From NCBI GenBank assembly GCA_049582065.1, contig JBAUTF010000102.1:1-29818 (forward strand): a stretch of 29,818 nt of DNA, written 5' to 3'. The stretch's first letter is position 1, and each line of letters begins with the position of its first letter. The notes under the pieces are model-generated. The model saw only the letters and a program-made list of their open reading frames with translations, searched no databases and had not been told where the DNA came from. Positions 1 through 7,824 of the stretch are shown here, one piece after another. Made by a program: the position numbers and the translations under genes. The stretch comes from DATKSS01 sp049582065 (lineage in GTDB: Bacteria; Chloroflexota; Dormibacteria; Dormibacterales; Dormibacteraceae).

Positions 1-314
1 GGCTCGAGGCCTTCAAGGCTCATCCCCGGATCGGGGAGAGCGGAGGCCACTCGCCGCAGCCGTCCGAGCGGGAGCAGAGCCTGGTCATCCAGGCTTCTCG
101 GCAGACGCTGGTGGCCCTGGCAGAAGAGAATCGACGTTATGAGGCCCGATTCGGACACGTCTTCCTCATCGCGGCCAGCGGCCGGACCGCTGGCGAGATG
201 CTCGAGGCTCTGCGGCAGCGAATCGGCAACGACCCGGCCACAGAGCTCGAGTTGGCGGCGACCGAGCACCGCAAGATCACGCGCCTTCGCCTGGAGCGGC
301 TGCTGAGCGAGTGA
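1..314 (+). CDS. uraD: OHCU decarboxylase, 3' part (gene cut by window edge)
   Basis: The enzyme decarboxylates 2-oxo-4-hydroxy-4-carboxy-5-ureidoimidazoline to (S)-allantoin, the last step from urate to allantoin. The first full in-frame codon is at 3, and the frame is open to the TGA at 312-314, so about 103 C-terminal residues are visible. The family hallmark FKAHPRIGE is at the left edge, followed by the conserved helix with NRRYEARFGHVFLIAASGRT. The C-terminal helix ending in KITRLRLERLL is also typical. The GTG at 111 is internal: the HPRIG motif lies upstream of it, so the real start is outside the window. The stop overlaps the uraH start (GTGA, 311-314), and uraH and uricase follow. 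This order independently supports the call. Confidence 0.93.
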   Translation, partial: LEAFKAHPRIGESGGHSPQPSEREQSLVIQASRQTLVALAEENRRYEARFGHVFLIAASGRTAGEMLEALRQRIGNDPATELELAATEHRKITRLRLERLLSE

Positions 315-646
315 GCATCTCCACCCACGTCCTCGACACCATGCGCGGCGCACCGGCCGCAGGCCTCGAGGTGGTCTTGAGCCGGAGGGAGCCCGACGGC
401 GACTGGAAACCCGTCGGGGAAGCGGTCACCGACGCGGACGGCCGAGTCCGTGACCTGGCGCAGGAGGAGCTGGAGGCGGGGGAGTACAGGATCGATTTCG
501 CGACCCGGCCGTACTTCGAGCGCTCGGGCCTGAGCGCCTTCTATCCGGAGGTGTCGGTCGTGTTCAGCCTCGAGGACGCGACCGGGCACGTCCACGTGCC
601 GCTGCTGCTGAGCCCGTTCGGATACACGACCTACAAAGGGACATAG
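311..646 (+). CDS. uraH: 5-hydroxyisourate hydrolase (transthyretin-like)
   Basis: It hydrolyses 5-hydroxyisourate, the unstable product of uricase, to OHCU. The 111-residue protein is the normal length for the family. Visible hallmarks are the N-terminal STHVLDTMRGAPAAG with its active-site His, the strand GEAVTDADGRVRDL with the conserved Arg, and FYPEVSVVF followed by HVHVPLLLSPFGYTTY. The C-terminal tetrapeptide, normally Tyr-Arg-Gly-Ser, reads Tyr-Lys-Gly-Thr here, which is conservative but unusual. The start is the GTG in the GTGA overlap with uraD, so translation is probably coupled. The uricase start lies 5 nt after the stop. The protein is probably cytoplasmic because no signal peptide is seen. 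Confidence 0.95.
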   Translation: MSISTHVLDTMRGAPAAGLEVVLSRREPDGDWKPVGEAVTDADGRVRDLAQEELEAGEYRIDFATRPYFERSGLSAFYPEVSVVFSLEDATGHVHVPLLLSPFGYTTYKGT

Positions 647-651
647 ATCAG

Positions 652-1533
652 TTGCCGATCGTCCTGGGGGACAACCAGTACGGCAAGGCGGAGACGCACG
701 TCGTGCGGGTCACGAAGTCGGGCGCCGGCGGCAGGACGCATGAGATCAAGGACCTCAACGTCAGCGTCGCTCTGTCGGGAGACTTCTCGGCGAGCCACCT
801 GAGCGGCGACAACAGCAAGGTGATTCCGACCGACACTCAGAAGAACACGATCTTCGCCTTCGCTGCCGACTCGCCAGTGGGCGAAATCGAGGACTTCGCC
901 CTGCGCCTCGCACGTCATTTTGTCGGTGAGTTTGCGTCCGTGTACCGCGCACGCGTGTCGATCGAGGAGTATCCGTGGGCGCGGATCATGGTCGACGGCA
1001 AGCCCCATCCTCACGCCTTTGTGCGCGACGGTTCCGGGAGACGACTGGCCACCGTGACCTGCACCGACGACGCCGCGTGGGTCGTCGCTGGCCTCACCGA
1101 CCTGGTGGTTTTGAAATCCACGGGCTCGGAGTTCTGGGGCTACCCGCACGACCGTTACACCACGCTCGCCGAGACCAGGGACCGCGTGCTGGCGACCGCG
1201 CTCACGGCGCGCTGGCGGTATCGCGACGCGGTGGCGGACTGGGCGACTTCTTTCACCGACGTGCGCCGCGCCATGCTCGAGACCTTCGCGCTCAAGCACA
1301 GCCTTGCGCTGCAGCAGACGCTTTACGCAATGGGCGAAGCGGCGCTCGAAGCGCGGGCTGAAGTCGCCGAGATCAGGCTCTCCATGCCGAACAAGCATCA
1401 CTTCGCCGTCGACCTCTCGCCATTCGGGCTCGACAACAACAACGAGGTCTTCTACGCAGCGGACCGCCCGTACGGCCTGATCGAAGGGACCGTCGTCCGT
1501 GACGACGCCCCGGAGCCCGGCCTCGCCTGGTGA
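652..1533 (+). CDS. uaZ: Urate oxidase (cofactor-free uricase)
   Basis: It oxidises urate with O2 to 5-hydroxyisourate and H2O2. The 293 residues form the usual tandem T-fold pair. Family features are NQYGKAETHVVRV with Lys12 and the segment VIPTDTQKNTIFAFA with Thr60, equivalent to the catalytic Lys-Thr pair. FVGEFASVYRARVSIEEYPW, the substrate region KSTGSEFWGYPHDRYTTL, and PNKHHF with the conserved His also fit. The C-terminus has the typical NNNEVFYAADRPYG. The start is TTG at 652, because no ATG or GTG fits the family N-terminus and the MPIVLGDNQYGK segment begins exactly there. The product H2O2 needs a catalase, which is not seen in this window. The stop overlaps the next start (TGATG). 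Confidence 0.96.
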   Translation: MPIVLGDNQYGKAETHVVRVTKSGAGGRTHEIKDLNVSVALSGDFSASHLSGDNSKVIPTDTQKNTIFAFAADSPVGEIEDFALRLARHFVGEFASVYRARVSIEEYPWARIMVDGKPHPHAFVRDGSGRRLATVTCTDDAAWVVAGLTDLVVLKSTGSEFWGYPHDRYTTLAETRDRVLATALTARWRYRDAVADWATSFTDVRRAMLETFALKHSLALQQTLYAMGEAALEARAEVAEIRLSMPNKHHFAVDLSPFGLDNNNEVFYAADRPYGLIEGTVVRDDAPEPGLAW

Positions 1534-2408
1534 TGGATTTCCTGCAGCCGGCCAGCTGGTCGGAGGCCCTGGCAATGAAGGCGGCGCGGCCAGACGCGAT
1601 GCCGATCTGGGGCGGCACCGACGTGATGGTGGAGATCAACCTCGACCATCAGCGACCTGCGGCGATCATGGACCTGACGCGAGTCTCCGAGCTGGGGGAG
1701 TGGGGGACCGAAGGAGGGCTCCTGCGCGTGGGCGCGGGGGTCACGTATTCGCGGATCATCGACGAGCTCGGAGACCGCCTGCCCGGGCTTGCGATGGCAG
1801 CCCGGACTGTCGGCTCGCCGCAGATCCGCAACCGGGGCAGCGTCGGCGGCAACCTTGGCACCGCGTCGCCGGCCGGCGATGCGCACCCGCCGCTGCTGGC
1901 GACCGACGCGCTTGTCGAGCTAGCCTCGACTGCCGGCACGCGGCGGGTCCCGGCGCGTGAGTTCTTCGTCGGTCCCAAGCGCAACGCCGCTCGCAAGGAC
2001 GAGCTCATCGCAGCGTTCCTCGTCGGGCCTGCGTCGGGGCCGCAGCAGTTCTCCAAGGTGGGCACCCGCAACGCGATGGTGATCGCGGTCTGCTCGTTCG
2101 GCATCGCGCTCGATGTCGCGCGGCGGAAGGTAGGCACCGGCATCGGTTCGGCCGGCCCGACGCCGATCAGGGCTGAGGCCGCCGAGACCTTCCTGCAGGG
2201 CGTGCTCGAAGAGGGCTCCTTGTGGGAGAACCGCAGCGAGGTTGAATCCTCGGCGGTGGCACGATTCGGTGAGCTGGTCGCCGCGGCGGCTCGGCCAATC
2301 GACGACGTGCGCGGCACGGCCGCCTACCGCCGCCACGCGCTGGCGGTCCTGGCGCGTCGCACCTTCGCATGGGCCTGGGACGCGTACCGGAGGAAGGGCC
2401 CGGCATGA
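1533..2408 (+). CDS. xdhB: Xanthine dehydrogenase FAD-binding subunit
   Basis: This is the flavin subunit of a three-subunit molybdenum hydroxylase; it passes electrons from the 2Fe-2S subunit to NAD+ or another acceptor. The 291-residue protein has the FAD_binding_5 signatures GGTDVMVEI (about 27-35) and RNRGSVGGNLGTASPAGD (about 98-115), then the C-terminal CO dehydrogenase flavoprotein domain with GSAGPTPIRAEAAE. The ATG at 1533 overlaps the uricase TGA (TGATG) and is preferred over the GTG one codon upstream at 1530. The next gene overlaps by 4 nt. CoxM-like subunits of other Mo hydroxylases look similar, but the uricase/uraH/uraD context supports purine oxidation. Confidence 0.92.
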   Translation: MDFLQPASWSEALAMKAARPDAMPIWGGTDVMVEINLDHQRPAAIMDLTRVSELGEWGTEGGLLRVGAGVTYSRIIDELGDRLPGLAMAARTVGSPQIRNRGSVGGNLGTASPAGDAHPPLLATDALVELASTAGTRRVPAREFFVGPKRNAARKDELIAAFLVGPASGPQQFSKVGTRNAMVIAVCSFGIALDVARRKVGTGIGSAGPTPIRAEAAETFLQGVLEEGSLWENRSEVESSAVARFGELVAAAARPIDDVRGTAAYRRHALAVLARRTFAWAWDAYRRKGPA

Positions 2409-2902
2409 AAGTCGCCTGCACGGTCAACGGCGGGCCGTTCGAGGTTGACGGCGTATGGGAGGGCGAGAGCCTTCTGTATGTGCTGCGCGAGAGGTTCGGC
2501 CTGTTCGGCTCGAAGAACGCCTGTGAGCAGGGCGAGTGCGGGTCGTGCTCCGTCTACGTCGACGGCACCCTCGTCTGCGCCTGCCTCGTGCTGGCGGGGC
2601 AGGCGCAGGGGCGCGAGGTCATCACAGTCGAAGGGCTACTGGCGGGCGATTCCCCCCATCCCCTGCAGCAGGCTTTCGTGGAGGCCGGCGCGGTGCAGTG
2701 CGGTTTCTGCACCCCGGGCCTCATCGTGGCCTCGCACGACCTGCTGCGCCGCGTCCCGCGGCCGACGGAAGCCCAGGTCCGCGAGGCGCTCGCGGGCAAC
2801 CTCTGCCGCTGCACGGGGTACGCGAAGATCATCGACGCGGTGCAGCTGGCCGCCCGCGCCGGGCGCGCGCAGGGTGCACCGGGATCCGAGCCGGCTTCGT
2901 GA
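2405..2902 (+). CDS. xdhC: Xanthine dehydrogenase 2Fe-2S subunit
   Basis: This small electron-transfer subunit carries two [2Fe-2S] clusters between the Mo site and FAD. The 165-residue protein has both expected cysteine sets. The plant-ferredoxin type is Cys40, Cys45, Cys48 and Cys60 (in CEQGECGSC and later), and the all-helical type is Cys99, Cys102, Cys134 and Cys136 (in QCGFCTPG and LCRCTGY). The ATG at 2405 overlaps the FAD-subunit stop (ATGA). The longer in-frame ORF from 2369 would extend into the upstream gene without homology. The stop overlaps the Mo-subunit GTG. The symbol follows the 2Fe-2S naming of E. coli xdhABC and should not be confused with the XdhC maturation factor, which I do not see here. 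Confidence 0.93.
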   Translation: MKVACTVNGGPFEVDGVWEGESLLYVLRERFGLFGSKNACEQGECGSCSVYVDGTLVCACLVLAGQAQGREVITVEGLLAGDSPHPLQQAFVEAGAVQCGFCTPGLIVASHDLLRRVPRPTEAQVREALAGNLCRCTGYAKIIDAVQLAARAGRAQGAPGSEPAS

Positions 2903-5199
2903 GGCCGCGCCTGGCGCCTCCGGCGCGCCTCACGGGCCGGGTGGGGGAGAGCGTGCTGCGACCCGACGCGCCGCTGAAGGCAAGAGGCGATTTCCCGTTC
3001 TCCTCCGACCTCCAGGCCGACGGCATGCTGTGGGCGGCGACGGTGCGCAGCCCGCATCCCTACGCGCGGATCCTCTCAATCGATACTTCCCAGGCGCTCG
3101 CCGCGCCCGGCGTGAGGTCCGTGCTCACGCACGAGAACGTGCCGGGTCGCAAGCTCTACGGCCTCGAGATCCCCGATCAGCCGGTGCTCGCATTCGACTT
3201 CGCCCGCTATTGGGGCGAGGCGGTGGCGGTGGTGGCCGCCGACCACCCGGAGCAGGCACGGCGCGCGGCGCAGGAGGTGAAGGTCGACTACGAGGTGCTG
3301 ACTCCGCTCACGGACCCGGAGCAGGCGCTGGTGCCGAGCTCGCCGAGGCTGCACCCCAACGGCAACGTGACCCGGCACCTGAAGATTCTCCACGGAGACC
3401 AGAACGCGCGCGCGGAGGTGGTCGTCACCGGCTCCTACGAGGTCGGGATGCAGGACCAGGCGCCGCTCGGGCCTGAGTCGGGGCTTGCGATCCCGGACGG
3501 CGAAGGGGGCGTCGACCTCTACATCGCGACGCAGTGGCTGCACGTCGACCAGGAGCAGCTGGCCGGCATTCTCGACCTGCCCGTGGAGAAGGTGAGGCTC
3601 ACCATGGCCGGTGTCGGCGGCGCGTTCGGGGCGCGCGAGGACCTCTCGATGCAGGCGCACGCCTGCCTCCTCGCGCTGCGCACCGGCCGCCCGGTCAAGA
3701 TCTCCTACTCGCGCCCCGAATCCTTCGTCGGGCACGTGCATCGGCATCCCGGACGCCTGCATTACGAGCACGGCGCCGACCGCGATGGGCGCCTGGTCTA
3801 CGTGCGGGCTCGCATCATGCTCGACGGCGGGGCGTATGCCTCGAGCTCCACGGCCGTGATCGCCAACGCTTCGTGCTTCGCCGTGGGCCCCTACCGCTGC
3901 CCCAACGCGACCATCGACGGCTGGGTCGTCTACACGAACAACCCTCCCTGCGGCGCGATGCGCGGCTTCGGCTCGGTGCAGAACTGCTATGCGCACGAGG
4001 CGCAGATGGACAAGCTGGCTGCGGCGCTCGGCATGGATCCGGTCGAGCTGCGGCTGCGCAACGCCCTCGAGTCTGGCGGCCGGACGATCACCGGCCAGCA
4101 GATCGAGGGCCCCGTGCCGGTGGCCGAGCTCCTGCGCCGCGTGCGGGCCATGCCGCTGCCGCCCGCCCTCCGTGGGGAGGGCAACGAGGAACGCGTCGAC
4201 CTGACGGCGATGCCGGGCGGGGTGTCCAACACGACACACGGCGAGTCGGTCCGGCGTGGCGTCGGCTTCGCGGTCGGCTTCAAGAACGTCGGGTATTCGG
4301 AGGGCTTCGACGACTACTCGACGGCCAGGGTCCGCCTGTCGGTGGTCGACGGCCGCCCGCGCGTCGAGGTGCATACCGCCGGCGCAGAGGTCGGCCAGGG
4401 CCTGGTGACGGTGCAGGCGCAGATCGCCGGCAGTGAGCTTGGCGTGAGCGACGTCGTGGTGCTGAACGCCGACACCAGCGTGGGGTCCGCCGGGTCGTCA
4501 TCAGCTTCGCGCCAGACGTACATCACGGGCGGCGCGGTCCGATCGGCGTGCGAGGCCGTCCGCGAGCGTGTCTTCGCTCTTGCGCAATCGGAAATGACCC
4601 CGGCCGATGGCCTGCGGCTGCAGGACGAGCACGTCGTCGCCGCGGACGGCGGGGTGGTGGTGTCGCTCGCGACGCTGCTGGGCGGGGAGGTGATCGAGGA
4701 GACGAGGCAGTTCCGTCCGCGACCGACCCAACGGCTCGACCCGGACACGGGACAGGCCGACGCGCACCTGCAGTACGCGTTCGCCGCGCACCGGGCGGTG
4801 GTCGACGTCGATACCGAGCTCGGCCTGGTCAAGGTGGTCGAGCTCGCGACGGCCCAGGACGTGGGCAAGGCGATCAACCCGACGGCGGTTGAGGGGCAGC
4901 TGGAAGGAGGCGCGGCGCAGGGCCTCGGACTGGCGGTGATGGAGGAGCTCCAGGTGAAGGACGGCGTCATCCGCAACGCCTCCTTCACCGACTACCTGCT
5001 GCCAACCATCCTGGACATGCCGCCGCTGCGAATGGACATCCTGGAGCTGGGCGATCCCCGCTCGCCTTATGGGATAAAAGGGGTGGGCGAGCCTCCGACG
5101 ATCTCGTCGGGGCCCGCCATCGTGGCCGCCATCCGCGCCGCGACCGGGCGCCCCCTCACCCGCGTGCCGGTCCGTCCGCACGACATCACCGGTTCGTGA
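2899..5199 (+). CDS. xdhA: Xanthine dehydrogenase molybdenum-binding subunit
   Basis: This is the catalytic subunit that hydroxylates hypoxanthine to xanthine and xanthine to urate at a molybdopterin cofactor. The 766 residues have the family layout: the N-terminal hammerhead domain (GRVGESVLRPDAPLKARGDF), GVGGAFGAREDLSMQAH, PPCGAMRGFGSVQ, the Mo-cofactor segment AGAEVGQGL, and the C-terminal GVGEPPT with the catalytic Glu near 731. The Glu in GAREDL and the Arg in AMRGFG match the two purine-binding residues of xanthine oxidoreductase, which separates it from CO dehydrogenase (AYRCSFR loop). The GTG at 2899 makes a GTGA overlap with the upstream stop. In-frame sequence upstream of it is a shadow of the 2Fe-2S gene. 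Mo-cofactor maturation genes are not in the window. Confidence 0.95.
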   Translation: MRPRLAPPARLTGRVGESVLRPDAPLKARGDFPFSSDLQADGMLWAATVRSPHPYARILSIDTSQALAAPGVRSVLTHENVPGRKLYGLEIPDQPVLAFDFARYWGEAVAVVAADHPEQARRAAQEVKVDYEVLTPLTDPEQALVPSSPRLHPNGNVTRHLKILHGDQNARAEVVVTGSYEVGMQDQAPLGPESGLAIPDGEGGVDLYIATQWLHVDQEQLAGILDLPVEKVRLTMAGVGGAFGAREDLSMQAHACLLALRTGRPVKISYSRPESFVGHVHRHPGRLHYEHGADRDGRLVYVRARIMLDGGAYASSSTAVIANASCFAVGPYRCPNATIDGWVVYTNNPPCGAMRGFGSVQNCYAHEAQMDKLAAALGMDPVELRLRNALESGGRTITGQQIEGPVPVAELLRRVRAMPLPPALRGEGNEERVDLTAMPGGVSNTTHGESVRRGVGFAVGFKNVGYSEGFDDYSTARVRLSVVDGRPRVEVHTAGAEVGQGLVTVQAQIAGSELGVSDVVVLNADTSVGSAGSSSASRQTYITGGAVRSACEAVRERVFALAQSEMTPADGLRLQDEHVVAADGGVVVSLATLLGGEVIEETRQFRPRPTQRLDPDTGQADAHLQYAFAAHRAVVDVDTELGLVKVVELATAQDVGKAINPTAVEGQLEGGAAQGLGLAVMEELQVKDGVIRNASFTDYLLPTILDMPPLRMDILELGDPRSPYGIKGVGEPPTISSGPAIVAAIRAATGRPLTRVPVRPHDITGS

Positions 5200-6545
5200 A
5201 CCTCCTGCTTCGGGCGGGAATCCTCGTCACGGGCGAGGGCCAGGAAATCGAGCGCGGGTGGCTGCTGGCGCGCGACGGCTTCGTGGTCGAGGTCGGGTCG
5301 GGGAACCCGCCGCGCGCCGACACGGTGATCGACGAGCCCAACTGCGTAGCGATGCCGGGCCTCGTCAACGCACACGACCACATGTACCAGTGGGCGACCC
5401 GGGGCTATGAGCCCGACGGCACATTGTTCGAATGGCTCCGCGCGCTGTATCCGGTGTGGGCGCGGATCGACGCGGACGCCGTGCGATCGGCTGCGCGCGC
5501 CGCGATGGCGCGACTTCTGCTGAGCGGGTGCACGCTCTCGACAGACCACCACTACGTCTTTCCGGCCGGCCGGCCCGGCATCTTCGAGACGCTCGCGGAT
5601 GCAGCGCGCGAGCTCGGATTGCGGTTCCATCCGTGCCGTGGCTCGATGTCGCTGGGCGAGTCGAAGGGCGGCCTCCCACCTGACAGCGTCGTCGAGGACG
5701 AGGACGCGATCCTCGCGCACACCGAGGAGATGATCCGCCGCTACCACGACCCCAATGCGGGTTCGATGTGCCGGGTCGTGGTGGCGCCGTGCTCGCCCTT
5801 CTCGGTCACGCAGCACCTCATGCGAGACTCGGCGACCCTGGCCCGAAAACAGGGCGTCCGGCTGCACACTCACCTCGCGGAGACGCTCGACGAGGAGCGT
5901 TTCTGCGTGGAGCGGCTTGGCCGGAGGCCGTTCGAGCTGATGGAAGACCTCGGGTGGACGGGCGACGACGTGTGGTACGCCCACGCCATCCACCTCAACG
6001 ACGCCGAGGTGGACCGGGTCGCGCGGGAGCGGACCGGCATCGCCCACTGTCCGTCGAGCAACATGCGCCTGGGCGCGGGCGCCTGCCGGGTGGAGGATCT
6101 GCTGGCGGCCGGCGCGCGTGTAGGGCTTGGCGTCGACGGCTCGGCCAGCAACGAGGACGCCAACCTGGCGGCCGAGGCACACGAGGCCATGCTGCTTGCG
6201 CGCTTGCGCGCGGCGATGCTCGGCCGCGAAGACGCGCCGCGCGCACTGGATGCACGAGGCGCCCTGCGCCTCGCCACGCTGGGCGGCGCACAGTGCCTGG
6301 GCCGCGACGACTGCGGCACGATCGAGGCGGGTCGGTGCGCCGACGTCGCTTTCTTCCGGGTCGACGACCTCGCCCACGCGGGCGTCAACGACCTGGTCGC
6401 GGGCCTGGCGATGGCTCCGCCCACGCGGGCCCACACCGTGGTCGTCAACGGCCGGGTGGTGGTTCGTGACGGGCGCCTGCTGACGGGAGACGAGGAGGAG
6501 ATCGCCCGAGAGATCGCCGCTACGAGCGCGCGCCTGGCCGGATGA
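5196..6545 (+). CDS. 8-oxoguanine deaminase-like amidohydrolase
   Basis: This is a metal-dependent deaminase of the amidohydrolase superfamily (TrzN / 8-oxoguanine deaminase / guanine deaminase group). The 449 residues contain the metal-binding HxH (His60, His62 in GLVNAHDHMYQ), then DHHYVFP, HTHLAET, HAIHLND, the substrate loop CPSSNMRLGAG, and GLGVDGSASNEDANL with the conserved Asp. NAHDHMYQ and VDGSASN are typical of 8-oxoguanine deaminases, which make urate directly. This fits its place as the last gene of a urate operon, joined by a GTGA overlap to the Mo subunit. Guanine, isoxanthopterin or triazine deaminase activity remains possible. Its last 26 nt overlap the end of the convergent allantoinase gene. 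Confidence 0.8.
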   Translation: MNLLLRAGILVTGEGQEIERGWLLARDGFVVEVGSGNPPRADTVIDEPNCVAMPGLVNAHDHMYQWATRGYEPDGTLFEWLRALYPVWARIDADAVRSAARAAMARLLLSGCTLSTDHHYVFPAGRPGIFETLADAARELGLRFHPCRGSMSLGESKGGLPPDSVVEDEDAILAHTEEMIRRYHDPNAGSMCRVVVAPCSPFSVTQHLMRDSATLARKQGVRLHTHLAETLDEERFCVERLGRRPFELMEDLGWTGDDVWYAHAIHLNDAEVDRVARERTGIAHCPSSNMRLGAGACRVEDLLAAGARVGLGVDGSASNEDANLAAEAHEAMLLARLRAAMLGREDAPRALDARGALRLATLGGAQCLGRDDCGTIEAGRCADVAFFRVDDLAHAGVNDLVAGLAMAPPTRAHTVVVNGRVVVRDGRLLTGDEEEIAREIAATSARLAG

Positions 6546-7824
6546 ACCGCCCCGCGGGCTCGCCGCCGGGATAGGCGGTCCGCCCTCGCAGGAGGGTGCG
6601 GATCGTCTTGCCGCGAATCCTCTGGCCTTCGTGCACGCTGTACGGATTGCGGTATAGAAGGTCTTCGCCCCGAACCACGTCCTCATGGCTCAAATCGACA
6701 AGCCACAGGTCGGCGTCGAGCCCTGGCGCAATGTCGCCCTTTCCCGCCAGGCCGAAACGCCGGGCCACGTTGGTCGCCGTCACCGCCGCGACGGTAGTCA
6801 GCTCGAGCCTGTCCTGCGCGAGGAGCAGCTGCCTGGTGGACTGGCAGCCCGAGATGCCGCCCCAGATCTTGAAGAAGTCGGTCCCTTGCTTCAGCGCAAG
6901 GGTGCCTGGTGAGTGGTCGGAGACGACCATGGGCAGCTCTTCGGCCTCGAGCGTCTTCCAAAGCCCGTCCCGGTCGCGGGCGCTCCGGAACGGCGGGGTG
7001 CACTTGCCTTTCCCGCCGAGGCGTTCGAGGTCGCTGTCCGTGTAGAGGAGGTACTGCGGACATGTTTCGGCGCTGGCGTCGACGCCTCGCGCCTGGGCGG
7101 CGCGAACGAGCTGGACGCCGCGGGTGGTGCTGACGTGGACGACGTGCAGCCGGCATCCAGCCTCGGCCGCCAGGCCGAGGGCTGTGTCGATCGCCTGGAA
7201 CTCTGCCAGGGGCGGCCGCGAGGCAAGGAAGGCACCTGCGCCCAATCCCGGTCGGGCGTACGCCTTGAGCACGTCCGGACTCTCGGCGTGGACGAGGAGG
7301 ATCGAGTCCAGCCGGGCGATGTGCTTCATACCCTCGAGCAGGGCTCTTGGGTCGCACGCAGGGAACTCTTCGATTCCGCTCGGGCACATGAACGCCTTGA
7401 ACCCCATCGCGCCTCGCTCGACGAGCTCCGCGAGGTGGCCCATGTTGCCGGGTACGAGCCCGGCCCACAGGCCGAAGTCCACGACCGAAGAGCGCCTCAT
7501 CGCCGCGAGCTTGACGTCGAAGGCGGGCCCGGCGACCGTCACCGGGAGGCTGTTCAGCGGCATGTCGATGAACGTCGTGTAGCCGCCCGCCGCGAGGGCC
7601 GCGGACCCGTTGCCGATCGTCTCCCACTCGGTCCGGCCCGGTTCGTTGAAATGGACGTGGGAGTCGATGCCGCCGGGGAACACGTGAAGCCCCAAGGCGT
7701 CTATGTCGTCGGCTCCGGATCTGCCCAGGCGAGGACCCACGGCGGCGATGAGCCCGTCGGTGACCTCGATGTCGGCCTGGACCACGCCACGCGTGCTGAC
7801 GACAGTGCCGCCGCGGATGATCAC
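6520..7824 (-). CDS. allB: Allantoinase
   Basis: It opens the allantoin ring to allantoate. The 434 residues form a cyclic amidohydrolase with the expected binuclear metal ligands: His56 and His58 (GIDSHVHFNEPGRTEWE), the carboxylated Lys143 (MGFKAFMC), His179 (LVHAES), the His in HVVHVST, and an Asp in VVSDHSP. The HVHFNEPGRTEWE stretch is typical of allantoinase rather than dihydropyrimidinase. The start is the GTG at 7824, whose GTGA overlaps the stop of the upstream amidohydrolase. The open frame continues upstream only as a shadow. Tail-to-tail with the 8-oxoguanine-deaminase-like gene, it continues the pathway from the uraD product. Confidence 0.95.
   Translation of the reverse strand: MIIRGGTVVSTRGVVQADIEVTDGLIAAVGPRLGRSGADDIDALGLHVFPGGIDSHVHFNEPGRTEWETIGNGSAALAAGGYTTFIDMPLNSLPVTVAGPAFDVKLAAMRRSSVVDFGLWAGLVPGNMGHLAELVERGAMGFKAFMCPSGIEEFPACDPRALLEGMKHIARLDSILLVHAESPDVLKAYARPGLGAGAFLASRPPLAEFQAIDTALGLAAEAGCRLHVVHVSTTRGVQLVRAAQARGVDASAETCPQYLLYTDSDLERLGGKGKCTPPFRSARDRDGLWKTLEAEELPMVVSDHSPGTLALKQGTDFFKIWGGISGCQSTRQLLLAQDRLELTTVAAVTATNVARRFGLAGKGDIAPGLDADLWLVDLSHEDVVRGEDLLYRNPYSVHEGQRIRGKTIRTLLRGRTAYPGGEPAGRFIRPGARS

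Noticed and set aside
3076..4374. 432-residue open frame on the minus strand inside the Mo subunit gene
   Set aside because: It is antisense to a clear xdhA gene, its protein is Arg/His-rich with no motifs, and such frames are common in GC-rich DNA.
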